Shown: piece by piece, positions 9,288 to 17,817 of the stretch | How the letters are laid out: each line of letters opens with the position of its first letter | How positions within the stretch are numbered: position 1 is the stretch's first letter | Assembly: GCA_902798965.1 (NCBI GenBank) | Contig: CADBYS010000006.1 | Coordinates: 35,217-99,216 of the forward strand | Reading direction: 5' to 3' | DNA length: 64,000 nt | Source of the DNA: an uncultured Bacteroidales bacterium | GTDB lineage: Bacteria; Bacteroidota; Bacteroidia; Bacteroidales; Paludibacteraceae | Translations under genes and position numbers: made by a program | The notes under the pieces: model-generated | Database searches by the model: none | What the model was told of the DNA's origin: nothing | What the model saw: only the letters and a program-made list of their open reading frames with translations

Positions 9288-12251
9288 ATGAAGCACTTTT
9301 TTACCTCTCTGTTTATCCTGTGCGCCGCTGTGATGATGGCGCAAACGCCCCGTGTTATCTCCGATCAGTCGCTCGGTCAGGGTTTCTACCCGCGCATCAA
9401 TGCCGAGGGTACGGAGATCATGTACCTGGATGCTGAGTCGCAGTCCTATGCCGACGTGCATGACGCAGCGCTGTACGTTACCAATGAGGATCTGAATCTC
9501 GTGCTCTATCGTGGCGGCAGCCGCACCGTGCTCAACCCGCGCGGCAATGATGTACACTATGTATGGTCGTCGGTTTCGCCGGATGGCAACCGTATCCTCT
9601 TCCATACCAAGTATGGCACGGAGATCTGCGATCTGAATGGTCATATCCTTGCCAACCTTGGCAAACTGATCGATCCGCAGTGGTACGGCAACGACTATGT
9701 AGTAGGTTCTACCGAGACCAGCGACGGCCATCAATACCTGAGCTCCTGTATTGCCATCATCCGCACCGACGGCACGGGCTACAAGGCGCTCACCAAACCC
9801 GAGCAGATGGGTATGCACCCCACCGTATCGCCGTTGTCGGGTAAGATCGCCTATTGCACCCTGGATGGCGAGATGCACCTGCTGCAGCTCAACCTGGCAG
9901 AGAATGCCATCAGCAGCGAGCAGCCGCAACTGGTGCGTGCACCGCAGGCACGTCGTGCTCCGGCACGTGCGAAGAGTGCTACCTACAAGCAGCCCTCCGA
10001 GCTGAAAATCTATATCAATCCGGGTCACGGAGGTTATGACTCCGACGACCGCAATATGCGTATCTACCCCTTCAAGCAGGGCGATCCCAACGGCTTCTGG
10101 GAGTCGTCGTCGAACCTGGACAAGGGTCTGCGTCTGCGCGATCTGTTGAATGCCCTTGGCGTGCAGAACACCATGTCGCGCACCACGAACACTACGGCTG
10201 ACGACCTGCCGCTATCCACCATCGTAGCCGAGGCGAATACCTATAATCCCGACTTCTTCCTCTCCATCCACTCCAATGCCGGTAATCCCTCGAACTATAT
10301 TCTTGAGATCTTCGCCGGCAAAGACCTGAATGACACCCGCACGTATTCCACCGATTATATCGATGCGCAGTGCTCCGAGGAGTCGTACGCCGTTACTACG
10401 CTCATGGGTAATATCCTCTACGAGAATGCTGTGACTGACTGGACGCGCGTGCCGATGATCAAGGGTAACAAGACCTTTGCGCGCGACGTCATGGGCTGGT
10501 CGAACGGCTACGGTGTGCTCCGCGGACTGAAGGTGCCCGGTACTATTTCCGAGGGCTGTATGCACGATTATATACCCGAGACCTACCGCCTGATGAACAT
10601 GGGCTACAAGTGGCGCGAGTCGTTCTACTTCGCTCGCACGTTCCTCGAGTACTATTGCAACACCACGCTTACCGATGGCGCTATAGGCGGACAGGTGCGC
10701 GACTATTATCTGCCGCTTACCTTTCCTGAGATCAGTTTCCACCGCGGCACGCTCGACGGACATAAGCCCATCAATAGCGCCAAGGTCGAACTGTATCAGA
10801 ACGGCTCGCTGTTACAGACCTGCTACACCGATACCTTGTACAACGGTTGCTACTTCTTCTTCGACCTGCAGCCCGGGCAGTATCAGGTGAAGGTGATTGC
10901 CGACGGCTATTACGACTATACCTATACGGAAACCGTCACCGCCGCGCATATCGCTTACCACAACGCTCTCGTCAACCTCAAGCGCTCCACGCCGCTGGAG
11001 GTCATCGCCTACTCGCCGATGCCCAACGGCTTGACCGACTCCATCGATGTGTCAACCAACATCGTGCTCGACTTCAACTGGGACTGCCGCACCGACTCGG
11101 TGGCTGAGGCATTCAGCATCACGCCGGCTGTGGAGGGCGAGATAACCTTCGAAAACGACAACCGCACGCTTCGTTTTGCGCCTGCCGGACGATTCGAGCC
11201 GGGAGTGGAGTACACAGTGCGCCTCTCTACCAAGGCATGTCACGCCGATACGACTTTCCAGAATCATATGACTGCACCGTTCGAACTGCGCTTCCGCACC
11301 AAGAACCGCGGCGCTATACGTTTCCTCGGCTCGTATCCGGAGGATGGCGCAGTGGATGTACCTATCGCACCCTCGTTTGTCACGCTCTTCGACCAGACGA
11401 TTGTCAAGTCCTCGGCTCGCGAGTCATTCTTCCTTGCCGATAAGGACGGCAACGAGGCGAAGATCAACACCCGCTCGTTCAAGTACAACGAGACGCCCGA
11501 GCCTTACGGCCATGTGGCGTTCGAGACCACCGATGATCTGCAGCCATCTACCGAATACGTACTGACCATCAAGAGCTCGCTCAAGGATAATATCGGCGTC
11601 TTCCTGGTTAACGACCGCCAGATACACTTCACTACCGCCGCTGCAGCCGGCATGCCCGCTATACCGCTCTACGATGCACTGGATACGCTCGTTTTCCTGG
11701 GCGACATGGAGAATTCTATCAGCTGCGTGAGCGTATCTACGCTGCGTAACACCAACCGCAAGTACAGCGGCGTGGCGTCCAACGAACTGTCGTACGTCTT
11801 TGCTGACGACGATCAGGCGGAAGCGTGGTTCTACACCAAAGCTCCGGCATATATCGCTACCGTCAGCGCGGCGGACGAACTGGGTATGTACGTCTTCTCC
11901 GACTTCTCGGGCAACACCGTCTATTTGCGCTGTGAGGTAGCGGGTGACATACAATATGTCAAGCTCTGCGACTTGGATTATGCGGGCTGGCGCTGGCAGC
12001 AAGCCGATCTCACCACTTTGCCGAACGGAGTGGAGTACCAGCTGATGGGCATCCGCGTAACGCGTGGCGAATCGCTGCTGTCAGGCAAGGGTAGCATCTA
12101 CCTCAACGACCTGCGCTACAAGCACAACGTGCAAGCCTCTGTCGAGCAATCGGAGCAAACAGCCGCACCCGCCAAGTTCATCCGCGATGCCCGCCTCATC
12201 ATCCGCCGCAACGGTCAGGATTATGACGCTACAGGTCAGCAACTGAAATAG
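9288..12251 (+). CDS. Secreted N-acetylmuramoyl-L-alanine amidase (Amidase_3) with N-terminal propeller
   Basis: 987 residues from the ATG at 9288, which gives a signal peptide (MKHFFTSLFILCAAVMMAQ); the longer frame overlaps the upstream gene. Residues about 25-210 resemble TolB/PD40 propeller blades (YVWSSVSPDGNRILFHTK). The Amidase_3 domain (about 240-460) shows the zinc ligands H247 (NPGHGG), E272 (FWESSSN) and H328 (SIHSNA) plus GTISEG near residue 423. These enzymes cut the amide between N-acetylmuramic acid and the stem peptide. Behind it are carboxypeptidase-regulatory-like and Big_5-like sandwiches (residues about 500-800) and the shared tail (FIRDARLIIRRNGQDYDATG). Probably acts at the cell surface or on foreign wall material. 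Confidence 0.87.
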   Translation: MKHFFTSLFILCAAVMMAQTPRVISDQSLGQGFYPRINAEGTEIMYLDAESQSYADVHDAALYVTNEDLNLVLYRGGSRTVLNPRGNDVHYVWSSVSPDGNRILFHTKYGTEICDLNGHILANLGKLIDPQWYGNDYVVGSTETSDGHQYLSSCIAIIRTDGTGYKALTKPEQMGMHPTVSPLSGKIAYCTLDGEMHLLQLNLAENAISSEQPQLVRAPQARRAPARAKSATYKQPSELKIYINPGHGGYDSDDRNMRIYPFKQGDPNGFWESSSNLDKGLRLRDLLNALGVQNTMSRTTNTTADDLPLSTIVAEANTYNPDFFLSIHSNAGNPSNYILEIFAGKDLNDTRTYSTDYIDAQCSEESYAVTTLMGNILYENAVTDWTRVPMIKGNKTFARDVMGWSNGYGVLRGLKVPGTISEGCMHDYIPETYRLMNMGYKWRESFYFARTFLEYYCNTTLTDGAIGGQVRDYYLPLTFPEISFHRGTLDGHKPINSAKVELYQNGSLLQTCYTDTLYNGCYFFFDLQPGQYQVKVIADGYYDYTYTETVTAAHIAYHNALVNLKRSTPLEVIAYSPMPNGLTDSIDVSTNIVLDFNWDCRTDSVAEAFSITPAVEGEITFENDNRTLRFAPAGRFEPGVEYTVRLSTKACHADTTFQNHMTAPFELRFRTKNRGAIRFLGSYPEDGAVDVPIAPSFVTLFDQTIVKSSARESFFLADKDGNEAKINTRSFKYNETPEPYGHVAFETTDDLQPSTEYVLTIKSSLKDNIGVFLVNDRQIHFTTAAAAGMPAIPLYDALDTLVFLGDMENSISCVSVSTLRNTNRKYSGVASNELSYVFADDDQAEAWFYTKAPAYIATVSAADELGMYVFSDFSGNTVYLRCEVAGDIQYVKLCDLDYAGWRWQQADLTTLPNGVEYQLMGIRVTRGESLLSGKGSIYLNDLRYKHNVQASVEQSEQTAAPAKFIRDARLIIRRNGQDYDATGQQLK

Positions 12252-12385
12252 TAACCATTGAATTAGTTTAATTCTTATCTCGTTTCACTCGAACGATTAT
12301 TTCGCTTAATTAGTGAACAAAAATGCTCCTTTGCATAGCAAAATGCACCTTTCGTGAGCAATCTGTGCATTTTTGGGTGCAATAA
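12252..12385. repeat. Intergenic stretch with a degenerate TTAATTCG-type repeat
   Basis: Between the amidase stop and the rplS promoter. 12256-12314 is a decayed relative of the AATTCGTTTAATTCGCTTAATTCGTGAA repeats after trmD at 47750-47823. A stretch with repeated TGCACCTTT / TGCATTTTT words follows. No gene or terminator was recognised. Confidence 0.4.
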
Positions 12386-12417
12386 TTTGCAAATGTCAAA
12401 AAAATGTTGTACCTTTG
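12386..12417 (+). promoter_or_regulatory. Bacteroidota promoter for rplS
   Basis: TTTGC at 12386-12390, 19 nt, then TACCTTTG at 12410-12417, matching the Bacteroidota sigma-70 consensus. Confidence 0.85.
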
Positions 12418-12628
12418 CGCGCTAATCCGACGGAAGTCTCTGGCGATAGGATAGGGAAGAGCCAAAATCTGAGTAGGTCAACCGAATAGTAGTGTATACT
12501 TCCGCCTAATAATGAGATTACGGAATAAGGAGTAAGGAATAAAGACATAAATGTGTTCGACTAATGTAACTCGTCTTTACTCTTTCAGTGAAACGATCCT
12601 TATTCTTTAATCGAAAATAAAAAAAACA
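12418..12628 (+). promoter_or_regulatory. Long rplS leader with a possible closing stem
   Basis: The transcript would carry about 205 nt before the rplS ATG. CGGAAGT near 12431 can pair with ACTTCCG near 12499, enclosing a 60-nt region that could fold further. Ribosomal protein genes are often controlled through such leaders, but I do not recognise a specific Rfam motif. Confidence 0.35.
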
Positions 12629-12982
12629 ATGGATTTAATTAAAATTGCTGAACAAGCATTCGCAGGTGAGAAGAAGGAGTTCCCTGCATTCAAGGCCGGT
12701 GACCAGATCACGGTAGCTTATCGTATTAAGGAAGGTAACAAGGAGCGTATCCAGGAGTTCCGTGGCGACGTAATCGCCATCCACGGCAGCGAGGACAAGA
12801 AGCGCTTCACTGTTCGCAAGATGTCGGGCAACGTAGGCGTAGAGCGTATCTTCCCGATGGATTCGCCTTTCATCGAGTCGATCACCGTTAACAAGTATGG
12901 CAAGGTTCGCCGCGCTAAACTCTATTACCTGCGCGACCTCACCGGTAAGAAGGCTCGTATTCCCGAGCGCCGCGTGAAGTAA
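12629..12982 (+). CDS. rplS: 50S ribosomal protein L19
   Basis: 117 residues, the normal length. It contains the L19 core (AFKAGDQITVAYRIKEGNKERIQ and GVERIFPMDSPFIESITV) and ends in the basic KKARIPERRVK. L19 sits at the 30S-50S interface. It is a single-gene unit here with its own promoter and terminator, whereas in many bacteria it sits beside trmD; trmD lies 34 kb downstream in this window. Confidence 0.98.
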   Translation: MDLIKIAEQAFAGEKKEFPAFKAGDQITVAYRIKEGNKERIQEFRGDVIAIHGSEDKKRFTVRKMSGNVGVERIFPMDSPFIESITVNKYGKVRRAKLYYLRDLTGKKARIPERRVK

Positions 12983-12995
12983 TAACGCAACACTG

Positions 12996-13028
12996 AATCG
13001 ACATGCTTTCGAACATGTCGATTTTTTT
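12996..13028 (+). terminator. Rho-independent terminator of rplS
   Basis: Stem AATCGACATG (12996-13005) pairs with CATGTCGATT (13014-13023), followed by a T-run to 13028. Confidence 0.9.
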
Positions 13029-13098
13029 TGCACTTCTTGAGCAATTATCTGCAAAAATGCGAAAAAAGCATCGTTTCAGAGAAAAAATCGCAGAAATA

Positions 13099-13130
13099 TT
13101 TGCAAATATCAAAAATTTTTTGTATCTTTG
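13099..13130 (+). promoter_or_regulatory. Bacteroidota promoter for the MNT/HEPN pair
   Basis: TTTGC at 13099-13103 and TATCTTTG at 13123-13130 with 19-nt spacing. Confidence 0.82.
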
Positions 13131-13288
13131 CAGCCAGTTTTTCGAAGTGTCGAAAACAAAGAGAAAATATAACTACCGAATTTTAGTTATATAGAATAGA
13201 AGCGTGAATTGTGTGTTATTGCACCGATAGCGCAAAAAACGGTGACATATTGAAAAAGAAGATGCCCAACCGGCATCATGAATACATT

Positions 13289-13606
13289 ATGAATAGAACG
13301 ACGACCATACAGCGCATCCAGACGATGGGCAAGCAGATACTGCCGAAAGGTAGTCATCTGTGGTTGTACGGTTCGCGTGCAAGAGGTGATCACCGAGCTG
13401 ACTCTGATTGGGATTTGCTTGTGTTGCTGAATCGTCCTCAGAATGAGAATGCGGATTTTGAGAATATTTCTTATCCGCTAATGGAACTGGGCTTTGATCT
13501 GGGGCAGTATTTCAGCGTACATACCTATTCTCAGCAAGAATGGGACAAAATGAGTTTTCTGCCGTTTTACAAGAATGTTGAACAAGACAAAATCGTATTG
13601 GTATGA
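13289..13606 (+). CDS. MNT-type nucleotidyltransferase, antitoxin of a HEPN/MNT pair
   Basis: 105 residues from the ATG at 13289; an in-frame ATG at 13262 would add nine residues. The minimal nucleotidyltransferase signature is LYGSRARGDHRADSDWDLLVL (GS, RG and the DxD-like pair). In characterised HEPN/MNT systems the MNT protein modifies the HEPN ribonuclease with nucleotides and so neutralises it. It overlaps the HEPN start by 4 bp (ATGA at 13603-13606), which fits coupled translation of an antitoxin-first pair. Confidence 0.85.
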   Translation: MNRTTTIQRIQTMGKQILPKGSHLWLYGSRARGDHRADSDWDLLVLLNRPQNENADFENISYPLMELGFDLGQYFSVHTYSQQEWDKMSFLPFYKNVEQDKIVLV

Positions 13607-13998
13607 GCCTAAATGATGAGGAAAGACAGATTGTTGTAAATCTGGAGAAAGAGAAAGCTCTGAATACGTTTGCGGAGATTGATGTCCTTCGCCAAGTAGG
13701 TCTGTGGAATAACATAGCTAATAGATTATATTATTCTGCATTCCACGCAGTCAGTGCATTGCTTATTAACGACCATCATCAGGTTAATACTCATCATGGG
13801 GTAGTCATCGTCTTACATCAGTTTTATGTTAAGACAGGCATTCTATCTAAGCAAGACGGCACGTTTTATTCACAACTTCAAACCATGCGTGAGAAGAGTG
13901 ATTACAACTGCACTTACTACGCTACAGAAGAGGATACCGCTCCAAGAATTGAGCAGACGAAGCAATTTATAGACAAAGTATTGAGTCTAATAAATTAG
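13603..13998 (+). CDS. HEPN domain protein, toxin of a HEPN/MNT pair
   Basis: 131 residues, all helical in appearance. HEPN features are the central helix NRLYYSAFHAVSALL (about residues 40-54) and the late MREKSDYN motif (about 95-102), where the Arg and the following acidic-aromatic residues are the usual RNase-active or partner-modified positions. The pairing with an upstream MNT gene by an ATGA overlap makes a type VII-like toxin-antitoxin system likely. Base composition is more AT-rich than the genes upstream, suggesting acquisition. Confidence 0.82.
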   Translation: MSLNDEERQIVVNLEKEKALNTFAEIDVLRQVGLWNNIANRLYYSAFHAVSALLINDHHQVNTHHGVVIVLHQFYVKTGILSKQDGTFYSQLQTMREKSDYNCTYYATEEDTAPRIEQTKQFIDKVLSLIN

Positions 13999-14492
13999 AG
14001 ATACACGTCCTCTCCCGCGACGTTAAATAGGAGAGCGCTGAGATCGGCAGCGTAAAAAAGCGATTACATATTAAAGGCGTTTATTGACGCTTGTTTTGGT
14101 TCAATTGGAATCCGGAAAATTTCACACACCCAAAGCAAGATAGTGCAATAAATGTCCTCGTGGGTATGTTATTATCCGTCCACGCCCCTCATAGGGCGGG
14201 AGGTTAGCATATCGGGCGTGGACGTTATTGTTTATTCTTGTGTGTAGGGTCTTTCCGGAACCTCAATTGAAGGGAATGAGCGTGAATAATGTTCACGCTT
14301 TTGTTATATTGTATAACGAACAAATATAAATGGAGACTGATGAAAATCACGGGATATATACATAGTATATATAGGGTACAGTAGGATACGATATTCCCCC
14401 GATGAGCTAAGGTGCAGCTTACGAAAACCGAATAATGGAGAATGCCGAAAATCCAAAAGTGAGTAGGCAAATAGAAGAGATAAATTGTTGTT
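13999..14492. other. Intergenic region with two hairpins
   Basis: About 490 bp without a supported gene. 14177-14187 (CGTCCACGCCC) pairs with 14214-14224 (GGGCGTGGACG), with a smaller CGCCC/GGGCG hairpin possible inside. A terminator-like hairpin lies at 14280-14303. The rest is AT-rich; no clear promoter for the DUF2971 gene was found. Confidence 0.45.
14280..14303 (+). terminator. Terminator-like hairpin
   Basis: GCGTGAA (14280-14286) and TTCACGC (14292-14298) form a perfect 7-bp stem followed by TTTTGTT. Confidence 0.5.
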
Positions 14493-15227
14493 ATGGAAAA
14501 TGAAGTTAATCTACAAAACACAAAACAGGATTATGTGTATCGAATAATGCCGCTAAGGTATTTTTTGAGTACCATAAAGCGTAGAATGTTATATTTGCCT
14601 CGTGTCAGCAAATGGGATGATCCATATGAACTATTCTTATTTAAGCAGAAATTCATAAACTCTCACGGAGTGCAGATGGATACAATAAGCCAAGCACACC
14701 GAATATATGGACAGTGTTGGACGACGTCACGTGATTCGGACGCAATGTGGAGAATATATTCTCCTGATAAAATGAGCGTTCGCATTAAGACGACTATACA
14801 AAACATTGAAGATATAACCAAATCTGCCATAGGGAAGGGGCTGTTCATTATGCATTCTCATGTGGTTTACAAATCACAAAAAGAAATTGACAATTATATA
14901 AAGACATTGACTTGTGCTTCCGTAATGGGAAGTAATACCTTGCAAGAGTCCCTGTTTGTCAAACGTAACAATTTCGAACATGAAAAGGAATATAGAATGA
15001 TTGCATGGTTAACTGATGTGGATGAAAACGGAAAGCCTATTTCATATAATCCGGAATACATAGAACTTCCATTTGCAGATAATTTTATTCAAGAAGTGTA
15101 TTTAGATCCTCGGCTTACTACAGATGAAGCCGATATGCTAAAATCCGCATTATCATTACGATTAGGTGGAAGTTGTTCCGTATCGCAATCCAAATTGTAC
15201 AAATTTAAGCAACACACAATATATTAA
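14493..15227 (+). CDS. DUF2971 family protein
   Basis: 244 residues. The DUF2971 pattern is visible: LRYFLSTIKRRMLYLPRVSKW near the start, YGQCWTTSRDSDAMWRIYS (about residues 70-88) and a C-terminal HEKEYRMIAW. The biochemical function of the family is unknown; members often lie in accessory or defence-rich regions, as here between a toxin-antitoxin pair and other accessory genes. The coding sequence is clearly AT-rich compared with the envelope genes. Confidence 0.75.
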   Translation: MENEVNLQNTKQDYVYRIMPLRYFLSTIKRRMLYLPRVSKWDDPYELFLFKQKFINSHGVQMDTISQAHRIYGQCWTTSRDSDAMWRIYSPDKMSVRIKTTIQNIEDITKSAIGKGLFIMHSHVVYKSQKEIDNYIKTLTCASVMGSNTLQESLFVKRNNFEHEKEYRMIAWLTDVDENGKPISYNPEYIELPFADNFIQEVYLDPRLTTDEADMLKSALSLRLGGSCSVSQSKLYKFKQHTIY

Positions 15228-15248
15228 CAAATTAAAAACATTTCAACA

Positions 15249-17600
15249 ATGAAAAAACAATTATTTCTTTTCCTGTTTGCCATAGTGGCAAGTATTGGAA
15301 CATTGTCCGCGTGGGACTATACCTATGTCCAAATCGGTGATTTGTACTACAATCTGAATTCTGAAGGAAATGTAGCAGAAGTAATACTAATACGGGCATC
15401 TTCGGATATAAGAACAGTCAATATTCCCGCCTCTGTGAAATACAATTCTGTGTCATACAGTGTCACAAGCATTGGAAGTAGAGCTTTCGGGGGGAGCGCT
15501 TTGACCTCGGTGACTATTCCAAATAGCGTCACAAGCATTGGAGATTGGGCTTTCTCTGGTTGCAGCAGCTTGTACTCTGTGACAATAGGCAATAGCGTCA
15601 CAAGCATTGGAAATGATGCTTTCTCTAAATGCCGCCGTTTGACCTCTGTGACGATTCCCAATAGCGTCACAAGCATTGGAGATTGGGCTTTCTATGGTTG
15701 CAGCGGTTTGACCTCTGTGACGATAGGCAATAGCGTCACAAGCATTGGAGATTCGGTGTTCTTAGATTGCAACGGGTTGACATCTATCTATGTAGACGCT
15801 GGAAATCCAATATATGACAGCCGAGGCAATTGCAATGGCATAGTCGAAACTGCCACCAATATGCTTGTTGTTGGTTGCAAAAACACAGTAATCCCAAGTA
15901 GTGTCACAAGCATAGGACAGGATGCTTTCAAAGGCTGTGGAGGTTTGACTTCTATTGATATTCCCAATAGTGTCACAAACATTGGATTTGGTGCTTTCTC
16001 CAATTGCGGTAGTTTGACTTCTGTAACTATTGGCAATGGCGTCATAAGCATTGGATGGTATGCTTTTGCACATTGCTGCAGTTTGACATCAATATCCGTT
16101 GAATCCGGCAATACAGTATATGATAGCCGTGAAAATTGCAATGCTATTATAGAGACTGCATCTAACACACTTATTGCAGGCTGCCAGAATACGGTTATTC
16201 CTAGCAGCGTAACACGCATTGGAGATTATGCTTTCGCTTTATGTTGTAACGACTCTTTGAGCATTCCAAACAGCGTAACAAGCATTGGAAGTAGAGCTTT
16301 CTGGGGGAGCGCTTTGACCTCGGTGACTATTCCAAATAGCGTCACAAGCATTGGAGATTCGGCTTTCCAATTTTGTGATATAACCTCGGTGACTATTCCA
16401 AACAGTGTCACTAGCATTGGAGATGGGGTTTTCTCTTATTGCTACAATTTACTCTCTGTGACTATCCCCAATAGTGTTACAAGCATTGGAAATAATGCTT
16501 TCACTTGGAGCGCCTTGGCCTCAGTGACTATTCCAAGTAGCGTCACTAGCATAGGAAATATGGCTTTCTATGAATGTGGCAATTTGAGGTCAATCACTTG
16601 CGAAGCAGTTACACCCCCTGCTTTGGGAGACGAGGTATTTGAAAATGTACCTAATTTAAAATCCAATCCTTTATATGTGCCCGCGCAGAGCATTTCTGCA
16701 TATAAAACAGCGCAGCAATGGAAAGATTTCAATTCGATTTTACCAATTGCTTCTACCCTGCCTTCGGAATCTGCTATTACTGTCCGTCTTGACCCACAGA
16801 GTTGTTCCAATTGGTCTGTCGTACGCTTATGGGCATGGACTTCTAATGGAAACCTCTTTAACGCATGGCCTGGTATAGTAATCAGTCCGGATGATAATGG
16901 ATGGTATTCGTACACGTTTGCTGAGAATATTGATAATGTGAATATAATATGGACAGACGGAACAAATCAAACAATAGATATTACTAATATTTCCGAATCT
17001 ACATGTTATGCTCTGAATAGTACTTCCGGCAAAAATATAACGGTTAGAGTTGTTGAGTGTCCGGAGACTTCGGAAACGTACACCATCACTTTCCTCAATT
17101 ACGATGGAACACAATTGCAAGTATTGACGGAGGTTGAGGAAGGCGAGATGCCTGTATATACTGGAGAGACTCCCACACGCCCTGCTGATAGTCAATATAC
17201 ATATACGTTCAGCGGGTGGACTCCGGAAATAACGGAGGCTACTGAAGATGCTACTTATACGGCGACATTTAGCAATACATTAAATATTTATACCATCTCC
17301 GCTAATGCCATTAATGGAGAAGTGGAAGGAACAGGAGAATATGCTTATGGTACAGAAGTTGAGCTAACCGCAATTCCGGATAATGGATATGGATTTGCCC
17401 AATGGAGCGACGGCGTTATAGACAATCCGAGAACAATAATAGTCACCGGTGATGCTGAATACACAGCGCTATTTGTCCAAGGGCAGGGAGTGGAAGATGT
17501 CTATGTATCTGAACATGTGAAAAAACTGATTATTGACGATAAGATGTATATCCTTCGCAATGGGAAGACCTATACTGTCACAGGAGTGAAAGTGGAGTAA
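15249..17600 (+). CDS. BspA-like leucine-rich repeat surface protein with CBM26-like and InlB-type modules
   Basis: 783 residues with a signal peptide (MKKQLFLFLFAIVASIGTLSA). Residues about 60-450 are roughly 16 LRR_5 (BspA) repeats of the form TSVTIPNSVTSIGDWAF, encoded by near-identical DNA. Residues about 510-590 resemble a CBM26 starch-binding module (VVRLWAWTSNGNLFNAWPG and IIWTDGTNQTIDIT). Two InlB B-repeat-like modules follow (residues about 605-750), and the protein ends in the shared tail (KLIIDDKMYILRNGKTYTVTG). BspA-type proteins bind host surfaces or other bacteria; the starch module suggests a glycan ligand. A remnant of a second such gene end lies at 19271-19315. Confidence 0.88.
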   Translation: MKKQLFLFLFAIVASIGTLSAWDYTYVQIGDLYYNLNSEGNVAEVILIRASSDIRTVNIPASVKYNSVSYSVTSIGSRAFGGSALTSVTIPNSVTSIGDWAFSGCSSLYSVTIGNSVTSIGNDAFSKCRRLTSVTIPNSVTSIGDWAFYGCSGLTSVTIGNSVTSIGDSVFLDCNGLTSIYVDAGNPIYDSRGNCNGIVETATNMLVVGCKNTVIPSSVTSIGQDAFKGCGGLTSIDIPNSVTNIGFGAFSNCGSLTSVTIGNGVISIGWYAFAHCCSLTSISVESGNTVYDSRENCNAIIETASNTLIAGCQNTVIPSSVTRIGDYAFALCCNDSLSIPNSVTSIGSRAFWGSALTSVTIPNSVTSIGDSAFQFCDITSVTIPNSVTSIGDGVFSYCYNLLSVTIPNSVTSIGNNAFTWSALASVTIPSSVTSIGNMAFYECGNLRSITCEAVTPPALGDEVFENVPNLKSNPLYVPAQSISAYKTAQQWKDFNSILPIASTLPSESAITVRLDPQSCSNWSVVRLWAWTSNGNLFNAWPGIVISPDDNGWYSYTFAENIDNVNIIWTDGTNQTIDITNISESTCYALNSTSGKNITVRVVECPETSETYTITFLNYDGTQLQVLTEVEEGEMPVYTGETPTRPADSQYTYTFSGWTPEITEATEDATYTATFSNTLNIYTISANAINGEVEGTGEYAYGTEVELTAIPDNGYGFAQWSDGVIDNPRTIIVTGDAEYTALFVQGQGVEDVYVSEHVKKLIIDDKMYILRNGKTYTVTGVKVE
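15440..16590 (+). repeat. Intragenic tandem LRR-coding repeats
   Basis: A word close to AATAGCGTCACAAGCATTGG recurs every 66-75 bp through the LRR region, interrupted by two longer units (near 15780-15890 and 16085-16200). Such near-identical repeats can expand or contract by recombination. Confidence 0.8.
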
Positions 17601-17607
17601 GGGGAAT

Positions 17608-17690
17608 TGAAAGGTGAAAAGTGAAAGGTGAAAAGTGAAAAGTGAAAGGTGAAAAGTGAAAAGTGAAAGGTGAAAAGTGAAATGTGAAAG
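17608..17690 (+). repeat. Heptamer array (GTGAAAR)n
   Basis: About eleven copies of a 7-bp unit GTGAAAA / GTGAAAG start 8 bp after the BspA-like stop. The same array with similar flanks recurs at 19329-19364. Confidence 0.9.
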
Positions 17691-17712
17691 AGAATAAATC
17701 TTGGATTATATT

Positions 17713-17746
17713 ACACCGAGCGGCTCAAATATGAGTCGCTCGGTGT
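17713..17746. terminator. Hairpin between convergent genes
   Basis: ACACCGAGCG (17713-17722) pairs with CGCTCGGTGT (17737-17746), with GCTCA/TGAGT extending the stem. It lies between the + strand BspA-like gene and the - strand ATPase, so it could end transcription from both sides; a T-run is absent. Confidence 0.55.
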
Positions 17747-17817
17747 GTAGTTAGTGGGGTAAGCCGGCACGCAAGAATTGGAATAGACAGAAATAACTTA
17801 TTCCGTTAATAAATTAA

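Noticed and set aside
15440-16590. Regularly spaced repeats that could look like a CRISPR array
   Set aside because: They are in frame and encode BspA leucine-rich repeats; the spacing matches LRR units and the spacers are not unique foreign sequence.
17608-17690. (GTGAAAR)n array as a CRISPR or origin iteron
   Set aside because: The unit is 7 bp with no spacers, no replication gene is nearby, and other copies of such arrays occur in unrelated places.
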